Shown: positions 22,903-31,516, counted from the first letter of the stretch. The stretch is 63,324 nucleotides of DNA from Bacteroidales bacterium (GCA_017439185.1 JAFRTM010000015.1:1-63324); one strand, 5' to 3'. Notes: generated by a model not told the origin, from the letters alone. Numbers and translations are program-made.

Positions 22903-25662
22903 TTATCTTACTACCACCTTGTGTGCCGGGCTATTGCCCACTTTCACCATATAGACTCCGAGGTGAGGGACCTGAACCGAGAGCTCGCCGCCCTGTGGGC
23001 GAGTCTTGGAAATCAGCCTACCCGTTATGTCATAGACATAAACCGGCTCGTCTCCCGAGGTGGTAATCACTATACGATTCCCAAGTGTGGAAATATTATA
23101 GTTATCAGTTTCCACAGACGATATCCCCGCCGGTATCTGACGGAAATATGCCGTGTAGGTCGCGTTGCCAGTGACCGCCACTGTGCGAATACGGCTTGCG
23201 CTGTGGTCGTCACCCCAATAATCGAAAGCAAAGCCGCTCTTAGGCTCTGCCGAAATAGTGACACTTGTGCCATACTCGTATGTGCCACTGCCCGTAGTGG
23301 TTCCCATTGAGTTGTTGTGCGAATTCACGGTAATTGTATAGCTCTTCAGTGAGAACTGGGCTGTATAGGTTGCATTGCCCGTAACGGTTATTGTCCTTGG
23401 ATTCGATGTATTACCATCACTCCATTGCCTAAATTCATAACCATCATTTGGCGTTGCCGTTATGATTCTCTGTGAGTTGTAGGGGTATGTACCACCACCC
23501 GATGCAGTGCCCATTGTCGGGTCTTCAGAATTGACCGTTATAGTATAATCAATAGGGACAAAAGTTGCTGTATATGTAGCATTCCCCATCACCGTTACCG
23601 TTCTTGGGTTTGCCGTGTTGCCATCATCCCACTGCGTAAACCTGTATCCTTGATTGGCCGTAGCGGAAATTGTAGCAGTTGTGTTATATGCATATGTACC
23701 ACCACCCGAAACCGTTCCGTATGCCGGATTATTAGGTTGTACTGTTATTATATGTTGGTTAGAAAAATATGCAGTATATGTCACATTTCCTGTCACTGTT
23801 ACAGTTCGAGGATTGGACGTATTACCGTCATTCCACCCCGTAAATCTACAGCCTTGATTGGGTATTGCAGTTATCTGTGCCTGTGTTCCGTATGGGAACG
23901 TGCCACCTCCAGAAACACTGCCCAACGAAGCATTATCCGAAGCAACCGCAATTGTATAGTTTATTGGAGTGAAGTATGCAATAAGCGTCGTATCGCTAGT
24001 AACTGAGAGTGTATACGGATTTGACGTAGAACCATTGCTCCAATGGTCGAAAAGGTAACCATTATTTGCCGTAGCCCGAACTTGTGCATTTGAATTTGTG
24101 CATGATGGCTCTGTCACAATACTTACACTACCTCGTGTGCCATTGGACGAAGTCGCTGACAAAGTATACGGAAATTCCTCATTTATATTTGTAAAATAAG
24201 ACCAGTTAGTGTAGTATAAATCCAAGCAGCCACAAGGAACGTATACTGGAGTATTGGTCGGTACATTATAAAATGAAGGGTAACTTCCACTATTAGTCAT
24301 TACAGGAGGCGTTGTAGGTCTCAAATGAATCTCTGCTATTGATGTGCATCGTGCAAAAGCATAGTTTGATATTGTCGTAACCGAACTTGGAATAATAAGC
24401 GTTGTCAAATTATTGCAATTATAGAATGCAGCATTGGGTATCCGCGTCACATTATTGCCAATATTAAGCGTTGTAAATGACGTGCAACCATTAAACACAA
24501 GAGAATCGGTGGAAATATTACCACTTCCCATACTAGTGCAATTAGTCGCATTGTAATTCACCGTAGTGAGCCCTGTACAATTCGCAAACGCATTAGCATA
24601 TATGGCTGTTATTGATTCTGGAATCGTGACACTTGTCAGCGAAGAACAACCATAAAATGTGCGTCTATATATTTTCGTTAATGTATTAGGAAGCACCAGT
24701 GAACCACTCAATGAAGAACAACCAGAGAACGCATAAGCTGCTATATTTGTCACCGAACTAGGAATAACCAGTTCTCCTGTCAAATATGGACAGCCACGGA
24801 ATGCCCCCCAAGGAATATTCGTCACATTATTACCAATATTAAGCGTTGTGAAAGATGTGCAGCCATAAAATACAAGAGAATCATTGCTAGAATTACCGCT
24901 CCCCATTCCTGTACAATTAGTCGCATTAAAATTCACCACGGTGAGCCCTGTACAATTCGCAAATGCATTAGCATATATGACTGTTATCGATTCTGGTATC
25001 GTAACGCTTGTCAACGAAGAACAACCCTTAAATGAGAATCTACTGATTTTGGTTAATGAATTAGGCAGAACCAACGAACCACTTAATGACGAGCAGCCAT
25101 AGAATGCATAATTCCCTATCTTTGTCACCGAACTAGGAATAACCAGTTCTCCTGCTATATGTGAACAATTATAAAAAGCCACATTAGGAATATTTGTAAC
25201 ATTATTGCCAATATTAAGCGTCGTGAAAGACGTGCATCCATTAAACACAAGAGAATCGGTGGAAAAATAACCACTTCCCATACAAGTACAATTTGTCGCG
25301 TTGTAATTCACCGTAGTGAGCCCTGTACAATTCGCAAACGCATTAGCATATATGGCTGTTATCGATTCTGGTATCGTGACACTTGTCAACGAAGGACATC
25401 CTTTAAATGCCCATTTCCCGATTTTGGTAACATTATATGTTGTACCATTATATGTTACCGCTGATGGTATTTCCACCGCTCCCGAGAGGTTCGTGTATCT
25501 TGGATTTGACGTATTTTGATAGGTTACCATCACTGTGTGGGTTGAACTATTTGTTATATTGTAGAACAACGTCTTGCCCTCGTAGGTATAGGCGAAGTCG
25601 TATGCCCAAGACAGCTGCACCATCGCCAATATAAAAATGGTTATTGATAGTATCTTTTTCAT
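22903..25662 (-). CDS. BspA-type LRR / InlB-repeat surface protein with T9SS sorting domain (919 aa)
   Basis: Signal peptide at residues 1-20. Residues about 60-480 are BspA/TpLRR-like leucine-rich repeats (AFKGCPSLTSVTIPESIT) arranged in near-identical 125-residue blocks. Residues about 490-850 are about six 65-75-residue divergent InlB/Listeria-Bacteroides repeats (for example GYEFRQWSDGNTSNPRTITV). The last ~75 residues are a type A T9SS C-terminal domain (VYVYDITGRLISKTRPQGGE, ending MVKVGNSPAHKVVVR). It is therefore exported, sorted through the T9SS and anchored or released at the surface. Adhesin or substrate-binding roles are typical of such proteins. It is AT-richer than its neighbours and is third in an operon with two VWA lipoproteins. 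Confidence 0.92.
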   Translation of the reverse strand: MKKILSITIFILAMVQLSWAYDFAYTYEGKTLFYNITNSSTHTVMVTYQNTSNPRYTNLSGAVEIPSAVTYNGTTYNVTKIGKWAFKGCPSLTSVTIPESITAIYANAFANCTGLTTVNYNATNCTCMGSGYFSTDSLVFNGCTSFTTLNIGNNVTNIPNVAFYNCSHIAGELVIPSSVTKIGNYAFYGCSSLSGSLVLPNSLTKISRFSFKGCSSLTSVTIPESITVIYANAFANCTGLTVVNFNATNCTGMGSGNSSNDSLVFYGCTSFTTLNIGNNVTNIPWGAFRGCPYLTGELVIPSSVTNIAAYAFSGCSSLSGSLVLPNTLTKIYRRTFYGCSSLTSVTIPESITAIYANAFANCTGLTTVNYNATNCTSMGSGNISTDSLVFNGCTSFTTLNIGNNVTRIPNAAFYNCNNLTTLIIPSSVTTISNYAFARCTSIAEIHLRPTTPPVMTNSGSYPSFYNVPTNTPVYVPCGCLDLYYTNWSYFTNINEEFPYTLSATSSNGTRGSVSIVTEPSCTNSNAQVRATANNGYLFDHWSNGSTSNPYTLSVTSDTTLIAYFTPINYTIAVASDNASLGSVSGGGTFPYGTQAQITAIPNQGCRFTGWNDGNTSNPRTVTVTGNVTYTAYFSNQHIITVQPNNPAYGTVSGGGTYAYNTTATISATANQGYRFTQWDDGNTANPRTVTVMGNATYTATFVPIDYTITVNSEDPTMGTASGGGTYPYNSQRIITATPNDGYEFRQWSDGNTSNPRTITVTGNATYTAQFSLKSYTITVNSHNNSMGTTTGSGTYEYGTSVTISAEPKSGFAFDYWGDDHSASRIRTVAVTGNATYTAYFRQIPAGISSVETDNYNISTLGNRIVITTSGDEPVYVYDITGRLISKTRPQGGELSVQVPHLGVYMVKVGNSPAHKVVVR
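24561..25399. repeat. 375-bp direct repeats inside the LRR gene
   Basis: Near-identical segments recur with a 375-base period, as seen from equivalent points at 24561, 24936 and 25311 (shared AGCCCTGTACAATTCGCAAA). Each unit encodes 125 residues of LRR. Such repeats can expand or contract by recombination. Confidence 0.85.
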
Positions 25663-25698
25663 AATTAATAATCAATTCTTAATTAATAATCAATTCTT
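25663..25698. repeat. Tandem 18-bp duplication at the LRR gene start
   Basis: The unit AATTAATAATCAATTCTT occurs twice, head to tail (25663-25680, 25681-25698), abutting the start codon of the LRR gene on the minus strand. It replaces the usual initiation region. Confidence 0.9.
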
Positions 25699-25760
25699 AC
25701 TTATTATTTCTCTTATAAGAAATCATGCAGGCTTACTTCTAATTAGAAGTCTCCATCTAT

Positions 25761-26483
25761 TTAATTAAGTAACGCCTCCACAAAACCTTTAGCTGCGTTC
25801 TGCATATTGCCAAAGTCATTGCCAAGCGATGTTGTGCAGTCAAGCACAAGAATAATTAGTGTGCTGCTTTTCTCTTCATTATTGATCTTGCTTGCAATTG
25901 TTACAAACGCTTGCTGGACTTGACCCATATAGGACATATCAAAAACATTACTATTGTCGCTTGATAAACTTCTTAACGATTCTATAAAGACATTAGCATC
26001 AGAAACATCATTGCCCCTCAATCCAATTGAGTATGCAGAGACATTAACCCCATGGATTGGTGTTAGAATACGGCTATGTAAAGCCTCTCTGTATTCCACA
26101 TTATTGCTATAATGTTCTGGATTGAGCGCATCATCAAGGGAGCAATTGTCAAAACCGTCTGTAAACGTAACCAGTACTACATTTTTAAGATTTGGCGGCA
26201 TATCATATTCATTCAGCATATTCAACGCCATATAGTCTGCATAATATAGCCCCGTTCCGTTACCCATTGTTAAATTGTCAATAAAACGATTGAAATCGCT
26301 TTGGTTGGATTTTGTCAGCAACGAAATGTCTTTTACATCTTGTTCATAGTTGAACCCAATAATACCAAGATATATACCACAAGAATCCACCATCTCCGGA
26401 TCCGCCACATCGTCTTTTTTGCAGCCATAGAACGCTGACAATGCAAATGCTATAAGACTCAACAATAAGAATATCTTACGCAT
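25761..26483 (-). CDS. Lipoprotein with a circularly permuted VWA-like domain (240 aa)
   Basis: Lipoprotein signal with FYGC, Cys21. The mature part starts at what would be strand 2 of a VWA fold (CGIYLGIIGFN). It runs through a GTGLYYAD loop (MIDAS Thr position), VVLVTFTDGFDN (strand 4 and its metal Asp) and VNVSAYSIGLRG (strand 5), and a last helix. After a short charged linker (NNEEKSS) it ends with LIILVLDCTTSLG plus a helix, which is strand 1 with a D-x-T-x-S MIDAS motif and helix 1. The order 2-3-4-5-6-1 means a circular permutation. It probably binds a divalent metal and a protein ligand at the cell surface. It is a paralogue of the gene 11 bases upstream, and AT-rich. Confidence 0.7.
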   Translation of the reverse strand: MRKIFLLLSLIAFALSAFYGCKKDDVADPEMVDSCGIYLGIIGFNYEQDVKDISLLTKSNQSDFNRFIDNLTMGNGTGLYYADYMALNMLNEYDMPPNLKNVVLVTFTDGFDNCSLDDALNPEHYSNNVEYREALHSRILTPIHGVNVSAYSIGLRGNDVSDANVFIESLRSLSSDNSNVFDMSYMGQVQQAFVTIASKINNEEKSSTLIILVLDCTTSLGNDFGNMQNAAKGFVEALLN

Positions 26484-26494
26484 AATCCTTTCCT

Positions 26495-27634
26495 TTATTT
26501 CTTAGTAATAATCTTCTTTTTATTGCTGGACGCGTTAAGTAGTGTCTCTATAAAGCTTTTTCCGGCACGCTGCATATCTTGAAATTTGTCTGCACCGAGG
26601 GATCTTGTGCAGTCCAGAACAAGCATAATCATCGCACTGCTCTTCTTTTCGACTGGCTTAACGTCTTGATCCGGATGAAATTCGGCCTCAATGTGCCAGT
26701 TGGGGTCTTCTATCCAACACTCCAAACTTTTAATATCATTGGGATCGACATTGCTGCCATCGGAATATTTCATATCTGGGAAAGTAAAATAAACACCTTT
26801 ATAAGTTATTGAGTCGGAATGCAAAGTTGCTGTCCTTTCCTGAAGTCCATAGTAGTTGATATCTTCAAGAATTCTACCGCCTTCGACACGTCTATATGTT
26901 GCCTGTATATACGCAGGGGGATTTGAGCGAACATTAAACCTAATATGCATTAAATCATCATAACCACCTCGAACCGCTACAACCATATCAACCATGGAAC
27001 TTAGGGTATGGAGACTATCGGCTATATCGTTAAATGTTTGTAGCACTTGGTTCATATTGTCAACGAGATAAACGTTATTATTGTCGCTGGAAATATTCCT
27101 TAATGTATTAGTGAATTTTTCATTATCTTGACTTGCCCCCTCACTCATCAATCCAATGGAGAACGACGAAACATTTAATCCGTGAATCTGTTGGTTGAGA
27201 ATGCGGTTGTGTATGGCATCACCATACCCTTCTCCATAATGCTCTGGATCGTGTATGACACCGGCATCATTGTTTGTAGATTCGTTGTCAAGACCATCGG
27301 TAAAAGTGACCAAAAATACATTCTGTAACTCTGGCGGTTTACTGTATGCTTGCATCATATTCAAAGCCGTGTAGTCAGCATAATACAAGGCTGTGCCATC
27401 GTTGTCGAATGTAAAGTTGTCGATAAACGAGTAAAATTCATTTTTGTTGGCGTTGGTCAATTGGCAGATGTCTTTTGTCTGCAAAAAGAAGTTGAAGCCT
27501 ACTACTCCAAGATAGATTCCACAGGGGTCCACCTCTTCGGGTTCTGGTGTCGGGGAGGTCGGTTCGTCTTTTTTGCAGCCGTAAAACAACGACATTGTAA
27601 GTGCGATTGCCAATAAATAGATAGTTTTGCGCAT
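26495..27634 (-). CDS. Larger lipoprotein with a permuted VWA-like domain and an inserted beta domain (379 aa)
   Basis: Start ATG 27634 gives a lipoprotein signal with FYGC, Cys20; the longer frame upstream lies in the leader RNA. The mature protein repeats the order of its neighbour: IYLGVVGFNF, then DGTALYYAD, VFLVTFTDGLDN, VSSFSIGL and a final helix. It ends with AMIMLVLDCTRSLG and a helix, the expected first strand and MIDAS-like loop. Between last helix and C-terminal strand 1 sits an extra ~110-residue beta-rich segment (about 228-335, with RGGYDDLMHIRFNVRSN and ECWIEDPNWHIEAEF) absent from the 240-residue paralogue. It heads the operon behind the structured leader. A surface-exposed binding role is inferred. 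Confidence 0.7.
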   Translation of the reverse strand: MRKTIYLLAIALTMSLFYGCKKDEPTSPTPEPEEVDPCGIYLGVVGFNFFLQTKDICQLTNANKNEFYSFIDNFTFDNDGTALYYADYTALNMMQAYSKPPELQNVFLVTFTDGLDNESTNNDAGVIHDPEHYGEGYGDAIHNRILNQQIHGLNVSSFSIGLMSEGASQDNEKFTNTLRNISSDNNNVYLVDNMNQVLQTFNDIADSLHTLSSMVDMVVAVRGGYDDLMHIRFNVRSNPPAYIQATYRRVEGGRILEDINYYGLQERTATLHSDSITYKGVYFTFPDMKYSDGSNVDPNDIKSLECWIEDPNWHIEAEFHPDQDVKPVEKKSSAMIMLVLDCTRSLGADKFQDMQRAGKSFIETLLNASSNKKKIITKK

Positions 27635-27905
27635 AATTTTTCCTCTTTTGTGTGTCGAGGGCAACTTTTTTTTTATCTCTCCAGCGCCAAAAGAGACAAT
27701 ATCCAAAAAGAAGCGTGGCACCGTATACCACTTCTTCCGATGGAGGTCCTGAGAAAACCCTGTAATGCAGAAATAGCAACAGTCCACGCTATATGCGTGA
27801 ACCATTATACACCTCTTGCATTACATAGAAATTTCTCAGGTTTCCGTCGGCAAGAGTCGAGCATAACGCTTCGTGATTTCCCTCTCGAAATCGGCTGCAA
27901 AGATA
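27635..27905 (-). promoter_or_regulatory. Promoter and long structured 5' leader, copy A
   Basis: On the minus strand a TATCTTTG -7 box (27905-27898) is followed by a ~260-base leader to the ATG at 27634. Visible stems: 27887-27892 with 27875-27880 (loop GAGAGG); CCTGAGAAA/TTTCTCAGG (27832-27840 with 27748-27756); TGTAATGCA/TGCATTACA (27817-27825 with 27761-27769); apical CACGC/GCGTG (27785-27799); hairpin 27708-27736. A competing 7-bp pairing joins 27866-27872 to 27710-27716. It ends with GTTG-CCCT-CGAC (27665-27654) before the start. Architecture is shared with 39988-40302. Confidence 0.65.
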
Positions 27906-28302
27906 CGAAAAATTTTCAACTTGCAAACTTTTCGCAACATTTTTTTCAACACCCCTCCCATTTTTTAACATTCCCACCCTCCAAAAAACTTTCAATTTTC
28001 AACGTTTCCGAAAGCGAGAGTAGAAGAACTTGTTCTTATACCGAGCAAAGGAAACGTCTTTTGCAAAGCAAAAAATTCTCAATTTTCAATTAAATTAGCC
28101 TTAGCCTTACCATAGACTTGATACCTATTTGTGTCCTATGTATCAGCTATTTAGCTTTATATAATTTTTACTCCCTCCTCTCTTTTTTATCAAAAAAAGT
28201 TACATATATATAATATTCTGATTATCAGATATTATACTGCATTTTTAACACTTCTCCGTCTCAAATTCCCCTCTCTTCGAATCTAATGTGATTGATAATT
28301 CA
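27906..28302. other. AT-rich intergenic region with hairpins
   Basis: About 400 bases with no convincing gene. It holds a stem ACGTTTCC/GGAAACGT (28002-28009 with 28050-28057) enclosing AAGAAC-TT-GTTCTT, the 49-bp repeat copy 1 (28107-28155), and an AT-rich palindrome around 28207-28234. A plus-strand open frame across 27650-28093 covers the leader and lacks protein-like composition. Confidence 0.6.
28107..28155 (+). repeat. 49-bp dispersed repeat, copy 1
   Basis: Matches the reverse complement of 40566-40614 at 44 of 49 positions (shared core TTGTGTCCTATG). It lies 147 bases past the stop of the minus-strand methyltransferase gene; copy 2 lies 138 bases past the proS stop in opposite orientation. 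Confidence 0.75.
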
Positions 28303-28992
28303 TCAGAGGTAAAAACCTCCCGTAGTCTTTCCGTACCATTCCGACCGACTGCCGTCCGCTTCTTTTAAATAGTGAACCTCCGCCACCCATTCCGCCACCT
28401 CCGTCTTCACCATTTCAAAATACACCCTCTTGGGTTTCTGTCCTTCCCTGTCCGACACCGCCACCCGGCGGCTTACCTTCAGCCCCACATCCTCACCCAT
28501 CTCTCTCATCTTCTCCGCACCCTCCACCGGCAGCACACACCAGAATCTTCCCTCTTCGGCCAGCAGACGGCTGACGCACTGCAGGAGCTCGGCGGTGGAG
28601 AGGGTGTCGTTGTGGCGGGCAAGGGTGCGGCGTGCCTCGGGCGACTTGAGGGACTGGGCAAAGAAAGGTGGATTGGAAACCACCAAATCGTAGGAACAGG
28701 CTGGTTTATAAAGTCTTGCGTCGGCGACAATGGCAGTGAGGCGGTCGCCCCACGGGGAGCGTTGGAAGTTCTCGCGGGCCTGGAGGACCGATGCCTCATC
28801 GACGTCTATAGCATCGATAGTTGCCTTTTGATAACGCTGGGCGAGCATCAGGGCTATGAGTCCCGATCCGGTGCCGAGGTCAAGGATGCGGGTGCCGTGG
28901 CATAGTGCCAAAGCGCCGAGGAGGACTCCGTCGGTGCCGACCTTCATGGTGCTGCGGTCATCTTCTATCGAGAACTGCCTGAATCGGAACAC
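28303..28992 (-). CDS. tRNA1(Val) (adenine37-N6)-methyltransferase-like protein
   Basis: A 229-residue class I SAM methyltransferase of the TrmN6/YfiC type. It opens with FRFRQFSIEDDRSTMKVGTD, typical of the family. Motif I is LDLGTGSGLIAL (about 37-48), the acidic loop is DAIDVDEASV, and the N6-adenine motif is SNPPFF (about 103-108). It would methylate A37 of tRNA-Val. The gene stands alone. Downstream is the AT-rich island boundary; upstream is the exbD terminator. Confidence 0.9.
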   Translation of the reverse strand: MFRFRQFSIEDDRSTMKVGTDGVLLGALALCHGTRILDLGTGSGLIALMLAQRYQKATIDAIDVDEASVLQARENFQRSPWGDRLTAIVADARLYKPACSYDLVVSNPPFFAQSLKSPEARRTLARHNDTLSTAELLQCVSRLLAEEGRFWCVLPVEGAEKMREMGEDVGLKVSRRVAVSDREGQKPKRVYFEMVKTEVAEWVAEVHYLKEADGSRSEWYGKTTGGFYL

Positions 28993-29031
28993 CTATATTT
29001 TGTTATTATATATTAATCCTTATTATATAAT

Positions 29032-29065
29032 AGGAAAAGGTCGCCATCGGGAGGATGACGACCTT
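29032..29065 (-). terminator. Terminator of the exbB-exbD operon
   Basis: AAGGTCG (29037-29043) pairs with CGACCTT (29059-29065). On the minus strand TTTTCC follows. It lies about 37 bases after the last exbD stop. Confidence 0.7.
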
Positions 29066-29102
29066 GAAAATGTCTGTTTAGTGTTTCCCAAACCTGAGGG
29101 GC

Positions 29103-29573
29103 TTACTGGCGGACACCTTTACGTGCGTTGTAGAATATACGGTAAGCGCCGGCCTTGCGAAGCTCCTGCTTGATGTCGCTGATCATACCCATCTTCACTG
29201 CCATATCGGCTTTGATGGCGGTGGTGATGTAGGGGCGGTCAGCCGGCTGACGGTCGGCTTTCTCAAGTTCCACCCACTGCATGATATCCGACACGTCGGC
29301 AATCTGGTCGTTGAGCTGGATACGGGGTTCCTTGCCGTATTTGGCCTGGAAACTCTCCTGTGGCACTCCGACGTTCACGTAGCTCACCAGCGATTTCTTC
29401 TCGAGCTTGCTGGTCTCGGTTCCCTGAGGCACCTGTATCTTCACGTACAGCGAGCTTTCACGCATGGTGGTGATCACCATGAAGAAGAACAGCAACATAA
29501 AGATGATGTCCGACATCGATCCCATATTGAGGCCGGGGGTCTCTTTTACTTTCTTTCCGGTAAATCTTGCCAT
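29103..29573 (-). CDS. ExbD/TolR-family proton-channel subunit (second copy)
   Basis: A 156-residue protein with one N-terminal transmembrane helix (about 18-40, MGSMSDIIFMLLFFFMVITT) carrying the conserved Asp that conducts protons, then a periplasmic domain. With ExbB/TolQ it converts the proton gradient into motion for TonB-dependent uptake or envelope functions. Bacteroidota usually have two unlike ExbD proteins in tandem, as here. Its start is 2 bases from the stop of the first exbD. Confidence 0.92.
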   Translation of the reverse strand: MARFTGKKVKETPGLNMGSMSDIIFMLLFFFMVITTMRESSLYVKIQVPQGTETSKLEKKSLVSYVNVGVPQESFQAKYGKEPRIQLNDQIADVSDIMQWVELEKADRQPADRPYITTAIKADMAVKMGMISDIKQELRKAGAYRIFYNARKGVRQ

Positions 29574-29574
29574 T

Positions 29575-30150
29575 CTAGTTTCCTCCTACATTTTTAGGTT
29601 CGGCCTCGGAGATGGCAATAGGAATTGCCTCGTCGATGGCGTCACGTTGTGCGTTAGAAATGTCGGCATAGCCTTTGCCGAATTTGTTCTTGGCCAGCTC
29701 GTTGCGCATCTCGTTGATGGCTGCCGTAAGCTCGTTCTGCACCTGGATATACATGTCGTAGGAAGTTCCGCGGTCGTTCTGGAGGGAAATCACACCTTTG
29801 GACACGGGATAGGTCTCGCCGAATCCTTTGATGAATTTCTCGTCCTTCTCGGGGAGGTCTTCCTTATTCTGGGGGTTGCCCAAAAACTCTTTGGCCCTCT
29901 CCTTCAGGTTGCGGACGTCGCCAATCTCACCGTTGAAGAGCAGCTTGTCCTTGCTGTTAATCTTCACGATAAAGATGTTCCTTTCCCTTACCTCAGGCGG
30001 TTTCTCCTGATTTTGCAGCAGGGGGGGCAGACGACGAGCGATACCCTGGTCGGTGTTGATGCTCGACGTCAAAAGGAAGAACGTCAGGAGCAGGAACGAG
30101 ATGTCGGCCATCGAGCTCGTATTCAGTCCGGGAGTTTTTCTTTTACCCAT
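29575..30150 (-). CDS. ExbD/TolR-family proton-channel subunit (first copy)
   Basis: A 191-residue protein with an N-terminal transmembrane helix (SSMADISFLLLTFFLLTSSI, about 12-33) holding the proton-relay Asp, then a longer periplasmic region than the second copy (LPPLLQNQEKPPEVRERNIF and on). The N-terminus MGKRKTPGLNTSSMADISF is the classic Bacteroidota form. It is translated after the small membrane protein (6-base gap) and before the second exbD. Confidence 0.92.
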   Translation of the reverse strand: MGKRKTPGLNTSSMADISFLLLTFFLLTSSINTDQGIARRLPPLLQNQEKPPEVRERNIFIVKINSKDKLLFNGEIGDVRNLKERAKEFLGNPQNKEDLPEKDEKFIKGFGETYPVSKGVISLQNDRGTSYDMYIQVQNELTAAINEMRNELAKNKFGKGYADISNAQRDAIDEAIPIAISEAEPKNVGGN

Positions 30151-30156
30151 TGTTAT

Positions 30157-30579
30157 TTACTTTTTAAAAAATTTCGCTACTTCAACATAAACTATCGACA
30201 ACACCGAAAGGGCAACCAGCACATAGGTGGTGATGCAGGCCGTACCCACAAGTTTCGAGGTGTTCTCGGTAGCTCCGTTCTTCTGGAGGAAGATGGGGCT
30301 CACGTCGTTGCCTTTCGAAAGGAAGTAGGCCACAACCACGAGCACCACCAGCACGCCCAGTCCGATGAGGAACTTCCAGCCTTTACCTTTTATTATACGC
30401 ATAACAAGGAAGGCAAGGATTGCTGCACCGCTGATTCCGATGAAACCAACGAGCATCCAGAATGCTGTGTCGAAGAACGCATCGCTGCCCTTCAGTGCGA
30501 ACAGGATGGCAAACACCGATCCGATGATCGCAAGGCAGAGGCAGATGATCGTTATGAGTTTATCTGTTTTCTCTTTCAT
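30157..30579 (-). CDS. Conserved membrane protein of the exb cluster (140 aa)
   Basis: A 140-residue protein with about four hydrophobic helices (about 8-28, 38-60, 70-90, 110-132). It has no known domain that I recognise. A protein of this size and topology regularly lies between exbB and the exbD pair in Bacteroidota, so it is probably a part of, or assembly factor for, the channel complex. Gap to exbB is 53 bases, to exbD 6. Confidence 0.8.
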   Translation of the reverse strand: MKEKTDKLITIICLCLAIIGSVFAILFALKGSDAFFDTAFWMLVGFIGISGAAILAFLVMRIIKGKGWKFLIGLGVLVVLVVVAYFLSKGNDVSPIFLQKNGATENTSKLVGTACITTYVLVALSVLSIVYVEVAKFFKK

Positions 30580-30632
30580 AATAGTTCAAGGATTTTTAGT
30601 TCAACAATTTTGTTTATCGGTCCTCAATACTA

Positions 30633-31448
30633 TTATTTCTGATTCTTTACGAGGATATCCATGAATGAGATTGAACCATCTTCCATCTGAGCAACCAGGC
30701 TCTCGATTTTCGTCACCAGATAGTTGTAGAAAATCTGCAGGATGATTGCAACGATAAGACCGAACACGGTAGTCAACAGAGCAACCTTCATACCGCCTGC
30801 CACAACCGTCGGGCTGATATCACCGGCAGCCTCGATAGCGTCGAATGCACCGACCATACCGATAACCGTTCCGAGGAATCCGAAAGAAGGAGCCAGGGCG
30901 ATGAACAGGGCAATCCAAGTCATGTTGCTCTCCAAGCGGGCCATCTGAACGCCACCATAGGAAACAACGGCTTTCTCCACATTGTCGAGACCTGAGTCGA
31001 TACGGTCGAGACCCTGGTAGAAAATGCTGGCCACAGGTCCGCGGGTATTGCGGCAAACCTCTTTGGCTGCATCATAGTTGCCGGCTTTCACATTCTCTTC
31101 GATCTTGCCCAAGAGTTTCTTGATGTTGGTGGTAGCCATATTCAGATAGAGAACGCGCTCGATAACGAGGGCCATACCAAGAATCAAGCACAGAAGCACC
31201 GGGGTCATCCAGCCTGCGCCACCTTCTATATATTTCTCTTTCAGAACCTGGTGGAACGATTTGGTCTCGCTAACCTGCTCGGGGGCCTCTTCTGCTGCGA
31301 CTACCTCTTCGGGTACTGTCGAATCGGTTGCCTCGACCTGTTCTGTTGCAGTAGCTTCTGCGTTTGCTGCTTCCTGAGCTCTCAGCTCGTTGAAACTGGC
31401 GAATGTCAATAAACCAACGATTGACATCAAAGCAATTACTTTTTTCAT
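30633..31448 (-). CDS. MotA/TolQ/ExbB proton-channel family protein
   Basis: A 271-residue protein. A signal-like N-terminus (MKKVIALMSIVGLLTFASF) is followed by an acidic/Ala-rich segment and a transmembrane helix about 82-105. The conserved TolQ/ExbB pair of helices has APSFGFLGTVIGMVGAFDAI and VALLTTVFGLIVAIILQIFY near the C-terminus, including the Thr residues lining the proton path. It forms the pentameric stator around ExbD. Promoter: TATATTTG at 31516-31509 on the minus strand. The N-terminal extension is typical of Bacteroidota. Confidence 0.93.
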   Translation of the reverse strand: MKKVIALMSIVGLLTFASFNELRAQEAANAEATATEQVEATDSTVPEEVVAAEEAPEQVSETKSFHQVLKEKYIEGGAGWMTPVLLCLILGMALVIERVLYLNMATTNIKKLLGKIEENVKAGNYDAAKEVCRNTRGPVASIFYQGLDRIDSGLDNVEKAVVSYGGVQMARLESNMTWIALFIALAPSFGFLGTVIGMVGAFDAIEAAGDISPTVVAGGMKVALLTTVFGLIVAIILQIFYNYLVTKIESLVAQMEDGSISFMDILVKNQK

Positions 31449-31508
31449 TTTGTTTAGTGTGTTAATTATTAATTAGTTAATATTATTCCATTATTTGAAA
31501 CTCGTTTG

Positions 31509-31516
31509 CAAATATA
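31509..31516 (-). promoter_or_regulatory. -7 box for the exbB operon
   Basis: TATATTTG on the minus strand, 61 bases before the exbB start. Confidence 0.6.

Noticed and set aside
24561-25399. Repeats considered as a CRISPR array
   Set aside because: The 375-base units are in-frame coding repeats of an LRR protein with no short spacers. No cas gene is present in the window.
27650-28093. Plus-strand open frame of 147 codons across leader A
   Set aside because: It lies over the structured leader and promoter, has a phenylalanine/serine-rich, unprotein-like composition and no initiation signal. The stems explain the sequence better.
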